Positions 29,350-39,474 of a stretch of 64,000 nt of DNA are shown here, one piece after another. Below the pieces are notes generated by a model. That model did not search any database. It was not told the origin of the DNA and saw only the letters and a program-made list of their open reading frames with translations. Origin of the DNA: Polaromonas sp. Lineage in GTDB: Bacteria > Pseudomonadota > Gammaproteobacteria > Burkholderiales > Burkholderiaceae_C. Every line of letters begins with the position of its first letter. The stretch's first letter is position 1. Position numbers and translations under genes: made by a program. The DNA lies in NCBI GenBank assembly GCA_013298945.1, contig JAAFJR010000002.1:124001-188000 (forward strand). The letters run 5' to 3'.

Positions 29350-30545
29350 CTGCACATTTCTTGATCGCCGGCGCGGGCATTGGCGGCTTGGGTGCTGCTC
29401 TCGCATTAGGGCAAATCGGTTGTCAAGTTACCGTGCTTGAGCAGTCCGCCGTTTTCAGCGAAGTGGGCGCAGGCCTGCAAATCAGCCCGAATGCGTACAA
29501 AGTGCTGAACGATTGGGGCTTGGCGGATGTCTTGACGCAAACGGCGAACTTCCCGCAAATGCTGCAAGTGCGTGACGGGTTGACGGACAAATTGCTAGGG
29601 CAACTCACCCAAGGCGCAACCGCCCAAGCACGCTACGGCTACCCGTTTGCCACGCTGCACCGCGCAGATTTGCACGGTTTGCTGCTCCAAGCTGTACGGC
29701 AGCTATCGAATGTAAGTTTGCATGTAAGTGCCAAAGTCTCTGAAATAATTGAATCAAATCAACAAGTTACTGTCAAAACCGAAGCAGGAGAGAGTTTTAC
29801 TGCCGATGCTCTAATAGGCGCAGATGGCCTGTGGAGCCACGTTCGGCAACACCTTTCAGGTGACGCAGCACCCCGAGCCACCGGCCATACCGCATGGCGC
29901 GCTTTGCTGCCTTTGAGCGATGTGCCGCCTGAGTTACAGCAAGATAAAGTGACAGCTTGGCTCGCCCCAGACAGCCACACCATTGCCTACCCCGTGCAGC
30001 AGGGGAAAATGCTGAATTTGGTCTATTGCTGCGAAAATGATAGCAATTTTAAAGGCAAAAAAACGCTACAGCCGGCGTATTTATTGCCTGAGCAGCTATC
30101 AAAATCATTGAAAAACTTGCTAAAAATTGCGTCAAATACACAGCTTTGGACACGCTGGGATTTGTTCGACAGACCGCCGATAGCGTCATCTGCAGAGATG
30201 TTCAACCCCGCCCACCCGCGCATCGCCCTCCTAGGCGACGCCGCCCACCCCATGCTGCCCTACTTGGCCCAGGGTGCAGCGATGGCGCTGGAAGATGTGC
30301 AGGCTTTGGCGATGTCAGTTCAAAATAGCGGCGAAAACTTACCCGCTGCATTTCAGCATTACGCTCAATCCCGCTGGCAACGCAACGCAGCAGTCCAAAC
30401 CCGCGCCTCCCAAAATGGGGTGATTTTCCATGCCAAACCACCCGTCAGCTGGGCGCGAAATGCTGCGATGGGGCTGTTGGGCGAGAAATTACTGGATATG
30501 CCGTGGTTGTATGGCTACGCGACTCCTGTAAAATCTACGTTTTAA
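29346..30545 (+). CDS. FAD-dependent monooxygenase (UbiH/salicylate-hydroxylase-like)
   Basis: Group A flavoprotein hydroxylase of 399 residues. The Rossmann GxGxxG is in [16 protein letters not shown] (about 6-21), the DG motif is [15 protein letters not shown] (about 155) and the FAD ribityl motif is [27 protein letters not shown] (about 283-309). Best resemblance is to 6-hydroxynicotinate/salicylate 3-monooxygenase-type enzymes; the substrate cannot be assigned. Residues about 240-255 ([16 protein letters not shown]) come from a dispersed repeat just before a variable helical region. It starts in ATGA overlap with the GTPase gene and ends 19 bases before hisZ. Confidence 0.85.
   Translation: MTAHFLIAGAGIGGLGAALALGQIGCQVTVLEQSAVFSEVGAGLQISPNAYKVLNDWGLADVLTQTANFPQMLQVRDGLTDKLLGQLTQGATAQARYGYPFATLHRADLHGLLLQAVRQLSNVSLHVSAKVSEIIESNQQVTVKTEAGESFTADALIGADGLWSHVRQHLSGDAAPRATGHTAWRALLPLSDVPPELQQDKVTAWLAPDSHTIAYPVQQGKMLNLVYCCENDSNFKGKKTLQPAYLLPEQLSKSLKNLLKIASNTQLWTRWDLFDRPPIASSAEMFNPAHPRIALLGDAAHPMLPYLAQGAAMALEDVQALAMSVQNSGENLPAAFQHYAQSRWQRNAAVQTRASQNGVIFHAKPPVSWARNAAMGLLGEKLLDMPWLYGYATPVKSTF
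30065..30110 (+). repeat. Dispersed 45-bp repeat, copy D (inside the FAD monooxygenase gene)
   Basis: Exact core GCCGGCGTATTTATTGCC followed by TGAGCAGCTAT, in the sense direction. Translation [15 protein letters not shown]. The usual consensus TAG of this frame is CAG here. Confidence 0.92.
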
Positions 30546-30564
30546 CAGCCTGTCACAAATTGCC

Positions 30565-31737
30565 ATGTCCGCTTGGGTGCTGCCAGATCACATTGCCGAT
30601 GTTTTGCCGTCCGAGGCTAGGCACATCGAAGAACTCCGCCGTAGTTTGCTAGACACCGCCCGCAGCTATGGCTACGAGCTGGTGATGCCGCCGCTGTTGG
30701 AGCATCTAGAGTCTTTGCTCACCGGCACCGGTGAAGCGCTGGATTTGCAGACTTTCAAGCTCGTCGACCAGCTTTCTGGCCGCACGCTGGGGTTACGCGC
30801 TGACACAACCCCTCAGGTCGCCCGCATTGACGCCCATTTGCTGAACCGCGCTGGCGTGACGCGGCTTTGCTACGCCGGCCCTGTGCTGCACACTCGCCCA
30901 GATCGTCCACAAGCCACCCGCGAGCCGCTGCAGTTTGGCGCTGAAATTTATGGCCACGCCGGGCGCGAGGCGGATTTGGAGGCGCTGTTATTGGCGCTGG
31001 ATTGCCTTAAAGTCGCGAAAGTGAGTAATATCAGTGTCGATATGTCAGACGCGCGGATTGTGCGTTATTTGTTGTCCGAAGCCAGCGTGCAAAGCGTTTT
31101 GCCAGCAGCGCAGCTCAGCCAAATTCATGCAGCTTTGGCGGCGAAGGATGGCAGTGAATTGGCGAGTTTGACCAAATCTTTCCCCGCAGCGACGAGTAAC
31201 AGTTTGCGGGCCTTGGTGCAGCTGTATGGTGATGAAAGCGTCCTTGATGAAGCTAAAAAAGTGCTGCAGCCGGCGAATATATTGATTGAGGCGCTATCAA
31301 ATTTGAAGTGGTTGGCATCGCAATTGTCGGATACTTCTAGCGGTACTAAGGTCACCTTCGATTTGGCCGAGCTCAGCGGCTACGCCTACTACAGCGGCGC
31401 ACGTTTTGCGATGTATGCCCAAGGTGCGGCGGACGCTTTGGCGCGCGGCGGTCGTTACGACGAGGTGGGCGCTGTCTTTGGCCGCAACCGCCCAGCCGTG
31501 GGTTTCAGCTTGGATATCAAAGAATTGGTCAGCGCCGTAGCGCCGCGTCCGCTCAAAGCCGCCATTCGTGCGCCTTGGGGGGAATCGGTAAGCTTGCGCT
31601 CCGCCATCAAGCGCTTGCGTGATAGTGGTGAAACCGTGGTGTGTGTGCTGCCCGGCCATGAAAGCGAAGTGGATGAGTTTGACTGCGACCGTGAGTTGGT
31701 AGAAGTGACGGGGCAGTGGGTGATTCAAGCAATTTAA
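30565..31737 (+). CDS. hisZ: ATP phosphoribosyltransferase regulatory subunit HisZ
   Basis: Catalytically inactive histidyl-tRNA-synthetase-like subunit required by short-form HisG in histidine synthesis. The class II aaRS-like core is visible: [26 protein letters not shown], then [15 protein letters not shown] (motif 2-like), and [28 protein letters not shown] near residue 305. 390 residues. Residues about 233-248 ([15 protein letters not shown]) come from a diverged dispersed repeat. hisZ followed by purA is characteristic of betaproteobacteria; hflX/hflK/hflC, often upstream, are not here. The purA start is 33 bases downstream. Confidence 0.95.
   Translation: MSAWVLPDHIADVLPSEARHIEELRRSLLDTARSYGYELVMPPLLEHLESLLTGTGEALDLQTFKLVDQLSGRTLGLRADTTPQVARIDAHLLNRAGVTRLCYAGPVLHTRPDRPQATREPLQFGAEIYGHAGREADLEALLLALDCLKVAKVSNISVDMSDARIVRYLLSEASVQSVLPAAQLSQIHAALAAKDGSELASLTKSFPAATSNSLRALVQLYGDESVLDEAKKVLQPANILIEALSNLKWLASQLSDTSSGTKVTFDLAELSGYAYYSGARFAMYAQGAADALARGGRYDEVGAVFGRNRPAVGFSLDIKELVSAVAPRPLKAAIRAPWGESVSLRSAIKRLRDSGETVVCVLPGHESEVDEFDCDRELVEVTGQWVIQAI
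31263..31308 (+). repeat. Dispersed 45-bp repeat, copy E (inside hisZ, diverged)
   Basis: Reads GCAGCCGGCGAATATATTGA then TTGAGGCGCTATCAAATTTG. It is the most diverged copy but lies in the same frame as copy D, and the peptides align ([14 protein letters not shown] against [15 protein letters not shown]). The consensus TAG position is CAG. Confidence 0.7.
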
Positions 31738-31770
31738 AAGCAATTTAATTTAGTTTTAGGTGAATATTGA

Positions 31771-33117
<1,347 letters not shown>

Positions 33118-33145
33118 ATTAACGTTAATTTAAGTAAAAAATAGC

Positions 33146-33184
33146 TGTAGCCGGCGTATTTATTGCCTAAGCAGCTATAAAATT
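33146..33184 (+). repeat. Dispersed 45-bp repeat, copy F
   Basis: Intergenic, with exact core GCCGGCGTATTTATTGCC and AAGCAGCTATAAAATTA. It ends directly against the AGGAG ribosome site of the following phosphoribosyltransferase gene. Confidence 0.92.
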
Positions 33185-33196
33185 AGGAGCATAACT

Positions 33197-33721
33197 ATGT
33201 TGACTGAAGACGGTAAACACCTGTACGTGAGCTACGACGAGTATCACAACCTCATCGAAAAACTCGCCATCAAAATCCACCAATCCGGCTGGAAGTTCGA
33301 CACCATTTTGTGCCTCGCGCGTGGTGGCATGCGCCCGGGCGACATTTTGTCGCGCATTTTTGACGTGCCCTTAGCCATCATGTCCACCAGTTCCTACCGC
33401 GCCGAAGCCGGCACGCTGCAAGGCAACTTGGACATCGCCCGCTTTATCACCACCCCCAAAGGCGAAATCGCTGGCAAAGTGCTGCTGGTAGACGATTTGG
33501 CAGATACGGGTCACACACTCATCAAAGTCATCGATCAGTTGAAAAACAACTACGCCCCCATAACAGAGCTGCGCAGCGCCGTGCTGTGGACTAAAGGCGT
33601 TTCAGCGTTTCAAGCAGATTACTCGGTGGAGCATTTGCCAACTAACCCGTGGATTCACCAACCGTTTGAAGGTTACGACTCGACACGTGTTGAGAATTTG
33701 ATTACCAAGTGGTCGGTATAA
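33197..33721 (+). CDS. Phosphoribosyltransferase
   Basis: Type I PRTase of 174 residues. The PRPP-binding motif is VLLVDDLADTGHTL (about 95-108), and the upstream pyrophosphate loop is LCLARGGMRPGDIL. It resembles xanthine-guanine/hypoxanthine PRTases, and its place after purA fits purine salvage; the exact base is not determined. AGGAG lies 7 bases before ATG, next to a dispersed repeat. A long T-run follows the gene, without a hairpin. Confidence 0.88.
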   Translation: MLTEDGKHLYVSYDEYHNLIEKLAIKIHQSGWKFDTILCLARGGMRPGDILSRIFDVPLAIMSTSSYRAEAGTLQGNLDIARFITTPKGEIAGKVLLVDDLADTGHTLIKVIDQLKNNYAPITELRSAVLWTKGVSAFQADYSVEHLPTNPWIHQPFEGYDSTRVENLITKWSV

Positions 33722-33771
33722 AAGGTAGTTTTAGTTTTAGTTTTTTTTTGAAATAATTTTGGAATCGGTTG

Positions 33772-34965
33772 ATGGATAAAACGACGCAACTTATTCATCA
33801 TCCTTACCAACCGCCTGAGGGATACAGCGCACCGCAGCCTGGTGTGTTCAAAGCGTCCACCATTTTTTTCCCCAACACCAAAGTCATGCGTGCGCGCTAC
33901 TTTGATGAGTTGGGGCACCAATACACTTACGGAACCAAAGGCACGCCAACCACGTTTTTGCTGGAAGAGCGCTTGAGTTCGCTGGAGGGAGGCAAGTATT
34001 GCAGCTTGGTGCCTAGCGGTTTGGCTGCTATTACCTTGGTTAATTTTGCAGTGCTTAGAGCTGGTGATGAAGTGCTGCTACCTAGCAATGTGTATGGCCC
34101 TAGCAAAGTATTGGCGGGTGGCGAATTAAGCCATTTTGGCATCAGCTTTGCCAGCTACGATGCCATGAATCCGCAGGATTTAGCCGACAAAATATCACCC
34201 AAAACCAAGCTGGTTTGGTTAGAAGCGCCAGGCTCCATCACCATGGAGTTTCCTGATTTGCCTGCGTTACTCAAAATTTGCAAATCAAAAGGCATTTTGA
34301 CCGCGTTGGACAACACTTGGGGTGCTGGCTTGGCGTTCAATCCGTTTGAAATCGAGCCAAATTTAGGCGCCGATATTTCGGTACACGCCCTAACCAAATA
34401 CCCCAGTGGCGGTGGAGATGTGTTGATGGGTAGCGTCATCACTCGCGATGATGCTCTCTTCAAGCTTATCAAGCTGTGCCACATGCGCATGGGCTACCAC
34501 GTGGGTGTTGACGACATTCAATCCGTGCTGCGTTCTTTGCCGAGTATGGCGCTGCGCTACAAAGCGCACGATGATGCGGCTAGGCAATTAGCGACGTGGT
34601 TATCAACACGTGCTGAAGTCTTGCAGGTGTTGCATCCTGCATTTGAAGGCTCGCCAGGGCACGACAATTGGAAAGCGCTTTGTAAAACAGACAAGGCTGC
34701 TGGCTTGTTTAGCATCATGTTTGCCGCTAAATACAGCAGTGCTCAGGTAGATAAGTTTTGCGATACCTTGAAGTACTTCAAATTAGGCTACAGCTGGGGT
34801 GGGCCTGTGAGTTTGGTTGTGCCTTACGATGTGAAGGCGATTCGTGGAGGTAGCGTGCCGAATACGCTGAAAAACGGGCATTTGGTGCGTTTTTCGATTG
34901 GTTTAGAGGCTGTGGAAGATTTACAGGTCGATTTGGTGCAGGCAATGACGGCTGCATTCCAGTAA
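33772..34965 (+). CDS. metC: Cystathionine beta-lyase-like PLP enzyme (Cys/Met metabolism family)
   Basis: Cys/Met-metabolism PLP enzyme of about 397 residues, probably cleaving cystathionine to homocysteine, pyruvate and ammonia, or a close relative. The PLP lysine is Lys209 in SVHALTKYPSGGGDVLMG; the N-terminal TYGTKGTPTTFLLEERLSSLEGG and the PLP-contacting LDNTWGAGLAFNPFEI are typical. The frame could also start one codon earlier at TTG; ATG 33772 has GGA 8 bases upstream. Beta-lyase versus gamma-family activity is not certain from sequence. Confidence 0.85.
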   Translation: MDKTTQLIHHPYQPPEGYSAPQPGVFKASTIFFPNTKVMRARYFDELGHQYTYGTKGTPTTFLLEERLSSLEGGKYCSLVPSGLAAITLVNFAVLRAGDEVLLPSNVYGPSKVLAGGELSHFGISFASYDAMNPQDLADKISPKTKLVWLEAPGSITMEFPDLPALLKICKSKGILTALDNTWGAGLAFNPFEIEPNLGADISVHALTKYPSGGGDVLMGSVITRDDALFKLIKLCHMRMGYHVGVDDIQSVLRSLPSMALRYKAHDDAARQLATWLSTRAEVLQVLHPAFEGSPGHDNWKALCKTDKAAGLFSIMFAAKYSSAQVDKFCDTLKYFKLGYSWGGPVSLVVPYDVKAIRGGSVPNTLKNGHLVRFSIGLEAVEDLQVDLVQAMTAAFQ

Positions 34966-35062
34966 TTCACCAAACGAATCCAAAATAAGCTGTTAAAGTC
35001 AGTGCATCGCTCAGTATTTAGCTGACAAAGATAAATACAAAAACCATCACTGAAAGAACACC

Positions 35063-35260
35063 TTGGCAACTCCTAACTACGGCTTCGAAAAGCGTCAAAA
35101 AGAACTCGCAAAAAAGAAGAAAAAAGAGGAAAAGCTCAAGATGAAGTCTGAGCGCAAGGCTGGTGATCCGATTGAAGGCGAACCAGAAGATGGCGTGCAA
35201 GACAATACGCCACCTTCTACAGATCAGCCAGATGCACCTGCTTCATCTGCAGGCGTATAG
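35063..35260 (+). CDS. Small Lys-rich conserved protein, TTG start
   Basis: 65 residues beginning ATPNYGFEKRQKELAKKKKK after the initiator; this opening is one I associate with small conserved burkholderial proteins. A basic helix (about 8-32) is followed by an acidic, Pro/Ser-rich tail. The only start giving the conserved opening is TTG at 35063, with a weak GAAAGAA site upstream. Function unknown; the basic helix could bind nucleic acid or ribosomes (inference). Confidence 0.65.
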   Translation: MATPNYGFEKRQKELAKKKKKEEKLKMKSERKAGDPIEGEPEDGVQDNTPPSTDQPDAPASSAGV

Positions 35261-35309
35261 TTTAATTTCGCTTAGCTTTATGGCTTTAACTTTGGGCTTC
35301 AACTTCGGC

Positions 35310-36176
35310 TTATTTACGTTTCTTGTAGTTGCCATTTTGCGCTAGCTTGATTTGCTCAATCGCGCGTTGACCAGCGGTATAACCCGCAGCGATCAATTGC
35401 GCACGGTTGCTGAAATCGGAACTTGAAAATTGCCCCACAGCGGGTTTGATCAACACATCGGCCTTTTGGCCTTCTAGTCTTGAAATCGACTGCCCCATGA
35501 TTTCAAACGATTGCATCACAATTTCATAAATACCAGATGCATTCACATTTTGTGGCGCTGCACCTACGTCAATCGCCACAATCGTTTCAGCACCCATTTG
35601 ACGCGCAACTGAAACGGGTAGTGGGCTGCTGATAGCGCCGTCCACGAGCTCCATGCCGCCAATCATGGTTGGCAAAAACACACCCGGCATGCTGCTAGAA
35701 GCACGCACAGCTTGGCCAGAGTCACCAATGCGTAACTGCACTGGGTCGCCAGTTTTGAGGTTGGTCGCCATAGCAATGAATGGCGTTTTCAGCGCTTCTA
35801 GTGGCTTGTCCTTGACAAAGTTGTTGATGAGCCTTTGCAGCGCCTCACCACCCACCAAACCACGTTTGGTATTGGCTGCAGTGTCAATCACGTCCGCATC
35901 GCGCACCTTCATCGCCACTTCTTCCATCTGCAAGCCGGTATAGCCCGCTGCGTAGAAGACGCCAATCACGCTGCCAGCGCTTGCGCCCACGATCAAATCA
36001 GGTTTGATGCCGGCTGCGTCTAAGGCTTTGATAATGCCAATGTGTGCAAAGCCGCGTGCCGAGCCCGCACCTAAAACCAGCGCGAGCTTAGGACGGCCGT
36101 TTTGCGCCATGCTGGGAGCTGCTGCCGTGGCTAATGAAGCAGTGGCGAAGGCTGAAAAGTGTCGGCGAGAAATCAT
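35310..36176 (-). CDS. Patatin-like phospholipase family protein
   Basis: Serine acyl hydrolase of 288 residues. The N-terminus has a twin-arginine-like signal (SRRHFSAFATASLATAAA, cleavage near SMAQ). The patatin oxyanion loop is GAGSARG, the nucleophile Ser66 lies in GASAGS, and the dyad Asp179 in ELVDGAISSPL. It resembles the RssA/YchK type. It is convergent with the small Lys-rich gene and 33 bases after the OmpA-like gene on the same strand, so the two may be co-transcribed. Confidence 0.9.
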   Translation of the reverse strand: MISRRHFSAFATASLATAAAPSMAQNGRPKLALVLGAGSARGFAHIGIIKALDAAGIKPDLIVGASAGSVIGVFYAAGYTGLQMEEVAMKVRDADVIDTAANTKRGLVGGEALQRLINNFVKDKPLEALKTPFIAMATNLKTGDPVQLRIGDSGQAVRASSSMPGVFLPTMIGGMELVDGAISSPLPVSVARQMGAETIVAIDVGAAPQNVNASGIYEIVMQSFEIMGQSISRLEGQKADVLIKPAVGQFSSSDFSNRAQLIAAGYTAGQRAIEQIKLAQNGNYKKRK

Positions 36177-36209
36177 GTGAATCTTTTAGTTATAAGCTTG
36201 TGTGCTTGT

Positions 36210-36821
36210 TTATAGCGCTTTGACCAAGCCCGCATCCACCATCGCTTTGAGCTTGGCAAACGCAGATTCAAACGCGTTTGCAGGCTCGCCAGCAGTGATG
36301 TTTTCAACCTTCTCATCCAAAATGATGATGTCAACACGGCGGTTCAAAGCGCGGCCTTCTTCATTGCTGTTGGATACCACGGGGCGCTGGAACGCAAAAC
36401 CTTCGGCTTTCAAACGCTCAGCGGGTACACCACGGGCTTGCAGTGCATCACGCACAACTTTAGCGCGCGCCTCTGAGATTTGCTGGTTAGAGGGCAGGCT
36501 ACCAACGTTATCAGTGTGACCTTCCACTGCCACGAGTTTGTTTGATTTTGTTTTGATCAGTGTAGCGATTTTGTCTAAATACGGATCAGCGGCGACCGTG
36601 TTCAAGTCAGCTTTGCCAAACTGAAACAACACCGTGTTAGGCAGCGGAATTTGTACGCCGCGTGGTGTTTGGTCAATCGAGATCACAGCTTTTGGGGCTA
36701 CAGCAACTGGCGTCGCAACGACTTCAGGCTTGCTGGCGCAGCCAGACAGGGCGAGAAAACTTACAGCGAAGGTGGTTGCAATAGCTGCGCGACATTGACG
36801 GGTTGGGATCATGAAGAACAT
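36210..36821 (-). CDS. OmpA-family lipoprotein
   Basis: 203 residues. A lipoprotein signal ends in the lipobox LALSG|CASK. The C-terminal OmpA domain (about 65-170) binds peptidoglycan, with VEGHTDNVGSLPSNQQISEARAKVVRDAL and NRRVDIIIL containing the conserved Asp and Arg. It could be mistaken for Pal, but it is isolated from tolB and has a long C-terminal tail after the OmpA domain, so I do not call it pal. A 13-bp inverted repeat lies 40 bases upstream. Confidence 0.88.
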   Translation of the reverse strand: MFFMIPTRQCRAAIATTFAVSFLALSGCASKPEVVATPVAVAPKAVISIDQTPRGVQIPLPNTVLFQFGKADLNTVAADPYLDKIATLIKTKSNKLVAVEGHTDNVGSLPSNQQISEARAKVVRDALQARGVPAERLKAEGFAFQRPVVSNSNEEGRALNRRVDIIILDEKVENITAGEPANAFESAFAKLKAMVDAGLVKAL

Positions 36822-36861
36822 AAGAAAAGGCCTTTAAAGAAATCTGAGCAATCTTCTAAGC

Positions 36862-36901
36862 TTAATCTCAAATGTAGCATTTTGTAATCATTTGAGATTA
36901 A
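36862..36901. other. 13-bp perfect inverted repeat
   Basis: TTAATCTCAAATG (36862-36874) and CATTTGAGATTAA (36889-36901) with a 14-base loop, between mnmH and the OmpA-like gene, both on the minus strand. The flanking run is A on the plus strand, so the orientation does not give a normal U-tailed terminator for either gene. It could be an operator, an mRNA-stabilising hairpin or a weak mnmH terminator. Confidence 0.7.
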
Positions 36902-36934
36902 AAAAACTGGTTTTGTGTGCAAAAGTCTAGGTTT

Positions 36935-38008
36935 TTAGTGGTTTAACTGCTGCGCAAGAGCTTGCATCGCGAGTGGTGTGTGGTCTGCCGGAGAAATCTT
37001 ACGCGATTGTTCATATTGCTTAAAGTTGCGCTTCATGGACTGAAAGTACACGGGGTCGTAGTGCTCAATCAACAGCTCCCGCACTACGGTTTCGCAGTCG
37101 TTAGCTTGCGCCAACGCTTGCCAACGTTTCACTACCTCATGTCCACGCGCTGAAATGAGCGCTTCCAAGCGGTCGCAGAAAAACGCCGTGTCTTTGACGA
37201 AAAAGTCGTAATCTTCCATGAGCAATGTCACCCTTTCTTCCATGGATAGCTGCAAATTTAAGCAGGTGCTGCTGCGCATTTTCTCCATCAGTGACACAGG
37301 CACAGCCACGTTGCCGACTTTTTTGCTCTCGCTTTCCACATAAACCGGACGTGCAGGGTCAAAGCGGCGCAAGGCATTCCACACCAAAGTGTCATAGGCT
37401 TTTTGCGTGGGTTGTGGCAAGCCCGGCAAAACGCCGAGGACTGAGCTGCGGTGGTTTGCAAGCGCTTCTAAATCCAACACTTGTGGCGCTGCGTTGTCTT
37501 CAGACGCAGAAATGGCAGCCAAAGCTTGCAACAACCGTGTTTTGCCCGAGCCGGTCGGCCCGCAAATAACGATGAAGTTCAGCCGCTCAACCAAGCGTGG
37601 AATATCCTCCACCACTGCAGCGCGAAACGCTTTGTAGCCGCCGTCAATGATGCGCACATTGAAGCCAATTTCACTCAAAATCAGCGACAGCGAACCACTG
37701 CGTTTACCACCGCGCCAGCAGTAAGTCAGCGGTTTCCAATCGCGCGGCTTGTCGATCACGTGCTGGTTGATGTGGTCGGAAATATTCGCCGCTGCCATCG
37801 CCGCACCACGCTTTTTCGCCTCAAACGCGTTGATTTGCTTGTACATGGTGCCCACTTCAATGCGCTGGGCGTCGTTCAGTGTTGGCCAGTTCAGCGCAGC
37901 GGGCAGGTGGTCGTCGGCAAACTCGGCCTCGGTACGGGCGTCGATGATGGTGTCGAAGCTGTCTAGTTGTTGAAGGGCTTCGGCGGCGGGGATGGGGGTC
38001 AAGCTCAT
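36935..38008 (-). CDS. mnmH: tRNA 2-selenouridine synthase
   Basis: Converts the wobble 2-thiouridine of Lys/Glu/Gln tRNAs through geranyl-thiouridine to 2-selenouridine. The N-terminal rhodanese domain (about 1-130) has the catalytic Cys97 in LTYCWRGGKRSGS. The C-terminal half carries the P-loop GPTGSGKT (150-157). 357 residues. It needs selenophosphate from SelD, which is not in this window. It starts 10 bases after tesA ends on the same strand. Confidence 0.93.
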   Translation of the reverse strand: MSLTPIPAAEALQQLDSFDTIIDARTEAEFADDHLPAALNWPTLNDAQRIEVGTMYKQINAFEAKKRGAAMAAANISDHINQHVIDKPRDWKPLTYCWRGGKRSGSLSLILSEIGFNVRIIDGGYKAFRAAVVEDIPRLVERLNFIVICGPTGSGKTRLLQALAAISASEDNAAPQVLDLEALANHRSSVLGVLPGLPQPTQKAYDTLVWNALRRFDPARPVYVESESKKVGNVAVPVSLMEKMRSSTCLNLQLSMEERVTLLMEDYDFFVKDTAFFCDRLEALISARGHEVVKRWQALAQANDCETVVRELLIEHYDPVYFQSMKRNFKQYEQSRKISPADHTPLAMQALAQQLNH

Positions 38009-38018
38009 AGGGTCAAAT

Positions 38019-38783
38019 TCATTTCTTCAGCTGCTTTTGCAATTCAGGCCAAATATTGTTCAAAATAATCGGATGCGCTGCCTCGGTGGGGTGAATGCGG
38101 TCTGCCTGAAACAACTTGGTCGCGTCGGCAGTATCTGCAACCCCAGCCAACATGAACGGTACCAAGCCCACTTTGTTTGCCTTGGCGACTTTAGGAAAAG
38201 TCTCGGTGAATTGCTTGGCGAATGCTGACCCATAATTCGGCGGAATTTGAATGCCAACCAGCAGCACTTTGGCCTTGGACTTCAGCGCCATTTGCACCAT
38301 CGCGGTCAAGTTTTCTTCGGTTTTCGCCACCGGCAAGCCACGCAAAGCGTCGTTTGCGCCCAACTCGATGATGACGTGGGTGGGGTGGTGCAGGTCAATC
38401 AACGGTGCAAGCCGCGAGCGGCCGCCTGATGTTGTATCGCCACTGATACTGGCGTTAATGACAGTAAAATCAGGTCCTATTTTAGAGGTATTTTCGCCTG
38501 TAGCCGGCGTATTTGTTGCCTGAGAAGCTATATTATTTGTAGTATTTTTTGTTGTTTTTCTAGGCTTCTCATTCCAATTCACCGACTCAGCCAAGCGGTT
38601 TTCCAACAGCGCTACCCAGCCACTACCGCGCTTTAGGCCATACTCAGCGCTGAGCGAGTCACCGACGACCAAAATCCGCACGGGTTGCATGTTTGATTTT
38701 GCTTTTACATCAGCGGTCTTGCTAAATGCTGGTACGGCCACCATGTAAAGTGCTAGAAAAATGGAAGCTAATTTTGAAATCAT
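38019..38783 (-). CDS. tesA: SGNH-family arylesterase / acyl-CoA thioesterase I
   Basis: Periplasmic esterase/lysophospholipase of the TesA type, about 254 residues. It has a signal peptide (ISKLASIFLALYMVAVPAFS), block I VVGDSLSAEYGL with Ser43, the block III ELGANDALRG and the block V catalytic pair in DRIHPTEAAH. A Thr/Asn-rich insertion (about residues 72-102) is partly encoded by a dispersed repeat and sits just before VINASISGDTTSGG. ATG 38783 gives a good signal peptide; ATG 38801 is also possible and would overlap the ybbA start. Divergent tesA/ybbA is a conserved arrangement. Confidence 0.9.
   Translation of the reverse strand: MISKLASIFLALYMVAVPAFSKTADVKAKSNMQPVRILVVGDSLSAEYGLKRGSGWVALLENRLAESVNWNEKPRKTTKNTTNNIASQATNTPATGENTSKIGPDFTVINASISGDTTSGGRSRLAPLIDLHHPTHVIIELGANDALRGLPVAKTEENLTAMVQMALKSKAKVLLVGIQIPPNYGSAFAKQFTETFPKVAKANKVGLVPFMLAGVADTADATKLFQADRIHPTEAAHPIILNNIWPELQKQLKK
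38497..38542 (+). repeat. Dispersed 45-bp repeat, copy G (inside tesA)
   Basis: Core GCCGGCGTATTTGTTGCC with GAGAAGCTAT and TTTGTAG. tesA reads the opposite strand, giving NNIASQATNTPATG, the same frame as copy B. The stop-prone codon of this frame is CAG here. Confidence 0.9.
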
Positions 38784-38799
38784 TGAATAAGGTTGTTGC

Positions 38800-39474
38800 A
38801 TGAGAGATTCTATTATTGCCGTAGAGCATGTGTTCAAGTCCGTGACCGATTCCACCGGAACCTTGGATATTTTGCGCGATATTGATTTCCAGCTGGCTGC
38901 CAAGGAAACCTGCGCCATTGTGGGCGCGTCCGGTTCTGGCAAAAGTACCTTATTGTCCATCATTGCAGGCTTAGACACACCTAGCAAAGGCACGGTTCGT
39001 CTGCGCGGGCAAGACATATTCTCGGTTGATGAAGACGCCAGAGCCTTGTTAAGAGCGCAAAGCCTTGGTTTTGTCTTCCAAAGCTTCCAGCTCATGGCAA
39101 ACTACACCGCGATAGAAAACGTGATGTTGCCCCTAGAACTGGCCGGCCGCAAAGACGCCCGCAAAGCCGCGACAGAGATGTTGGCAAGGGTTGGTCTGAG
39201 CAGCCGCTTAAACGCCTACCCCATAACCCTGAGCGGCGGCGAACAGCAGCGCGTCGCCTTGGCGCGGGCGTTTGTCGTGCAACCGTCGGTTTTGCTGGCT
39301 GACGAGCCCACTGGTAGCTTAGACCATGCTACAGGAGATAGCATCATGAAGCTGATGTTTGAGCTGAACGCCGAGCTGGGCACGACGCTGGTTCTGGTCA
39401 CGCACGACCCAGCGATTGCAGCGCGGTGCGAGCGGGTCATCACCATTGAAGCGGGTGAGATTGCTAAGGTTTGA
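38800..39474 (+). CDS. ybbA: YbbA-type ABC transporter ATP-binding protein
   Basis: MacB/LolD-type ATPase of 224 residues with Walker [11 protein letters not shown] (about 47), signature LSGGEQQRVALARAF and Walker B VLLADEPTGSLD. Divergent from tesA, as in E. coli. The large permease partner (YbbP) normally follows; here the next gene is rlpA on the other strand, so this ATPase is without its partner locally. The start has AAGG 8 bases upstream. Its 3' end overlaps rlpA by 11 bases, tail to tail. Confidence 0.88.
   Translation: MRDSIIAVEHVFKSVTDSTGTLDILRDIDFQLAAKETCAIVGASGSGKSTLLSIIAGLDTPSKGTVRLRGQDIFSVDEDARALLRAQSLGFVFQSFQLMANYTAIENVMLPLELAGRKDARKAATEMLARVGLSSRLNAYPITLSGGEQQRVALARAFVVQPSVLLADEPTGSLDHATGDSIMKLMFELNAELGTTLVLVTHDPAIAARCERVITIEAGEIAKV

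Noticed and set aside
36210-36821. Assignment of the OmpA-like lipoprotein as Pal
   Set aside because: It is not linked to tolB and has a long tail beyond the OmpA domain; the domain alone does not prove Pal identity.
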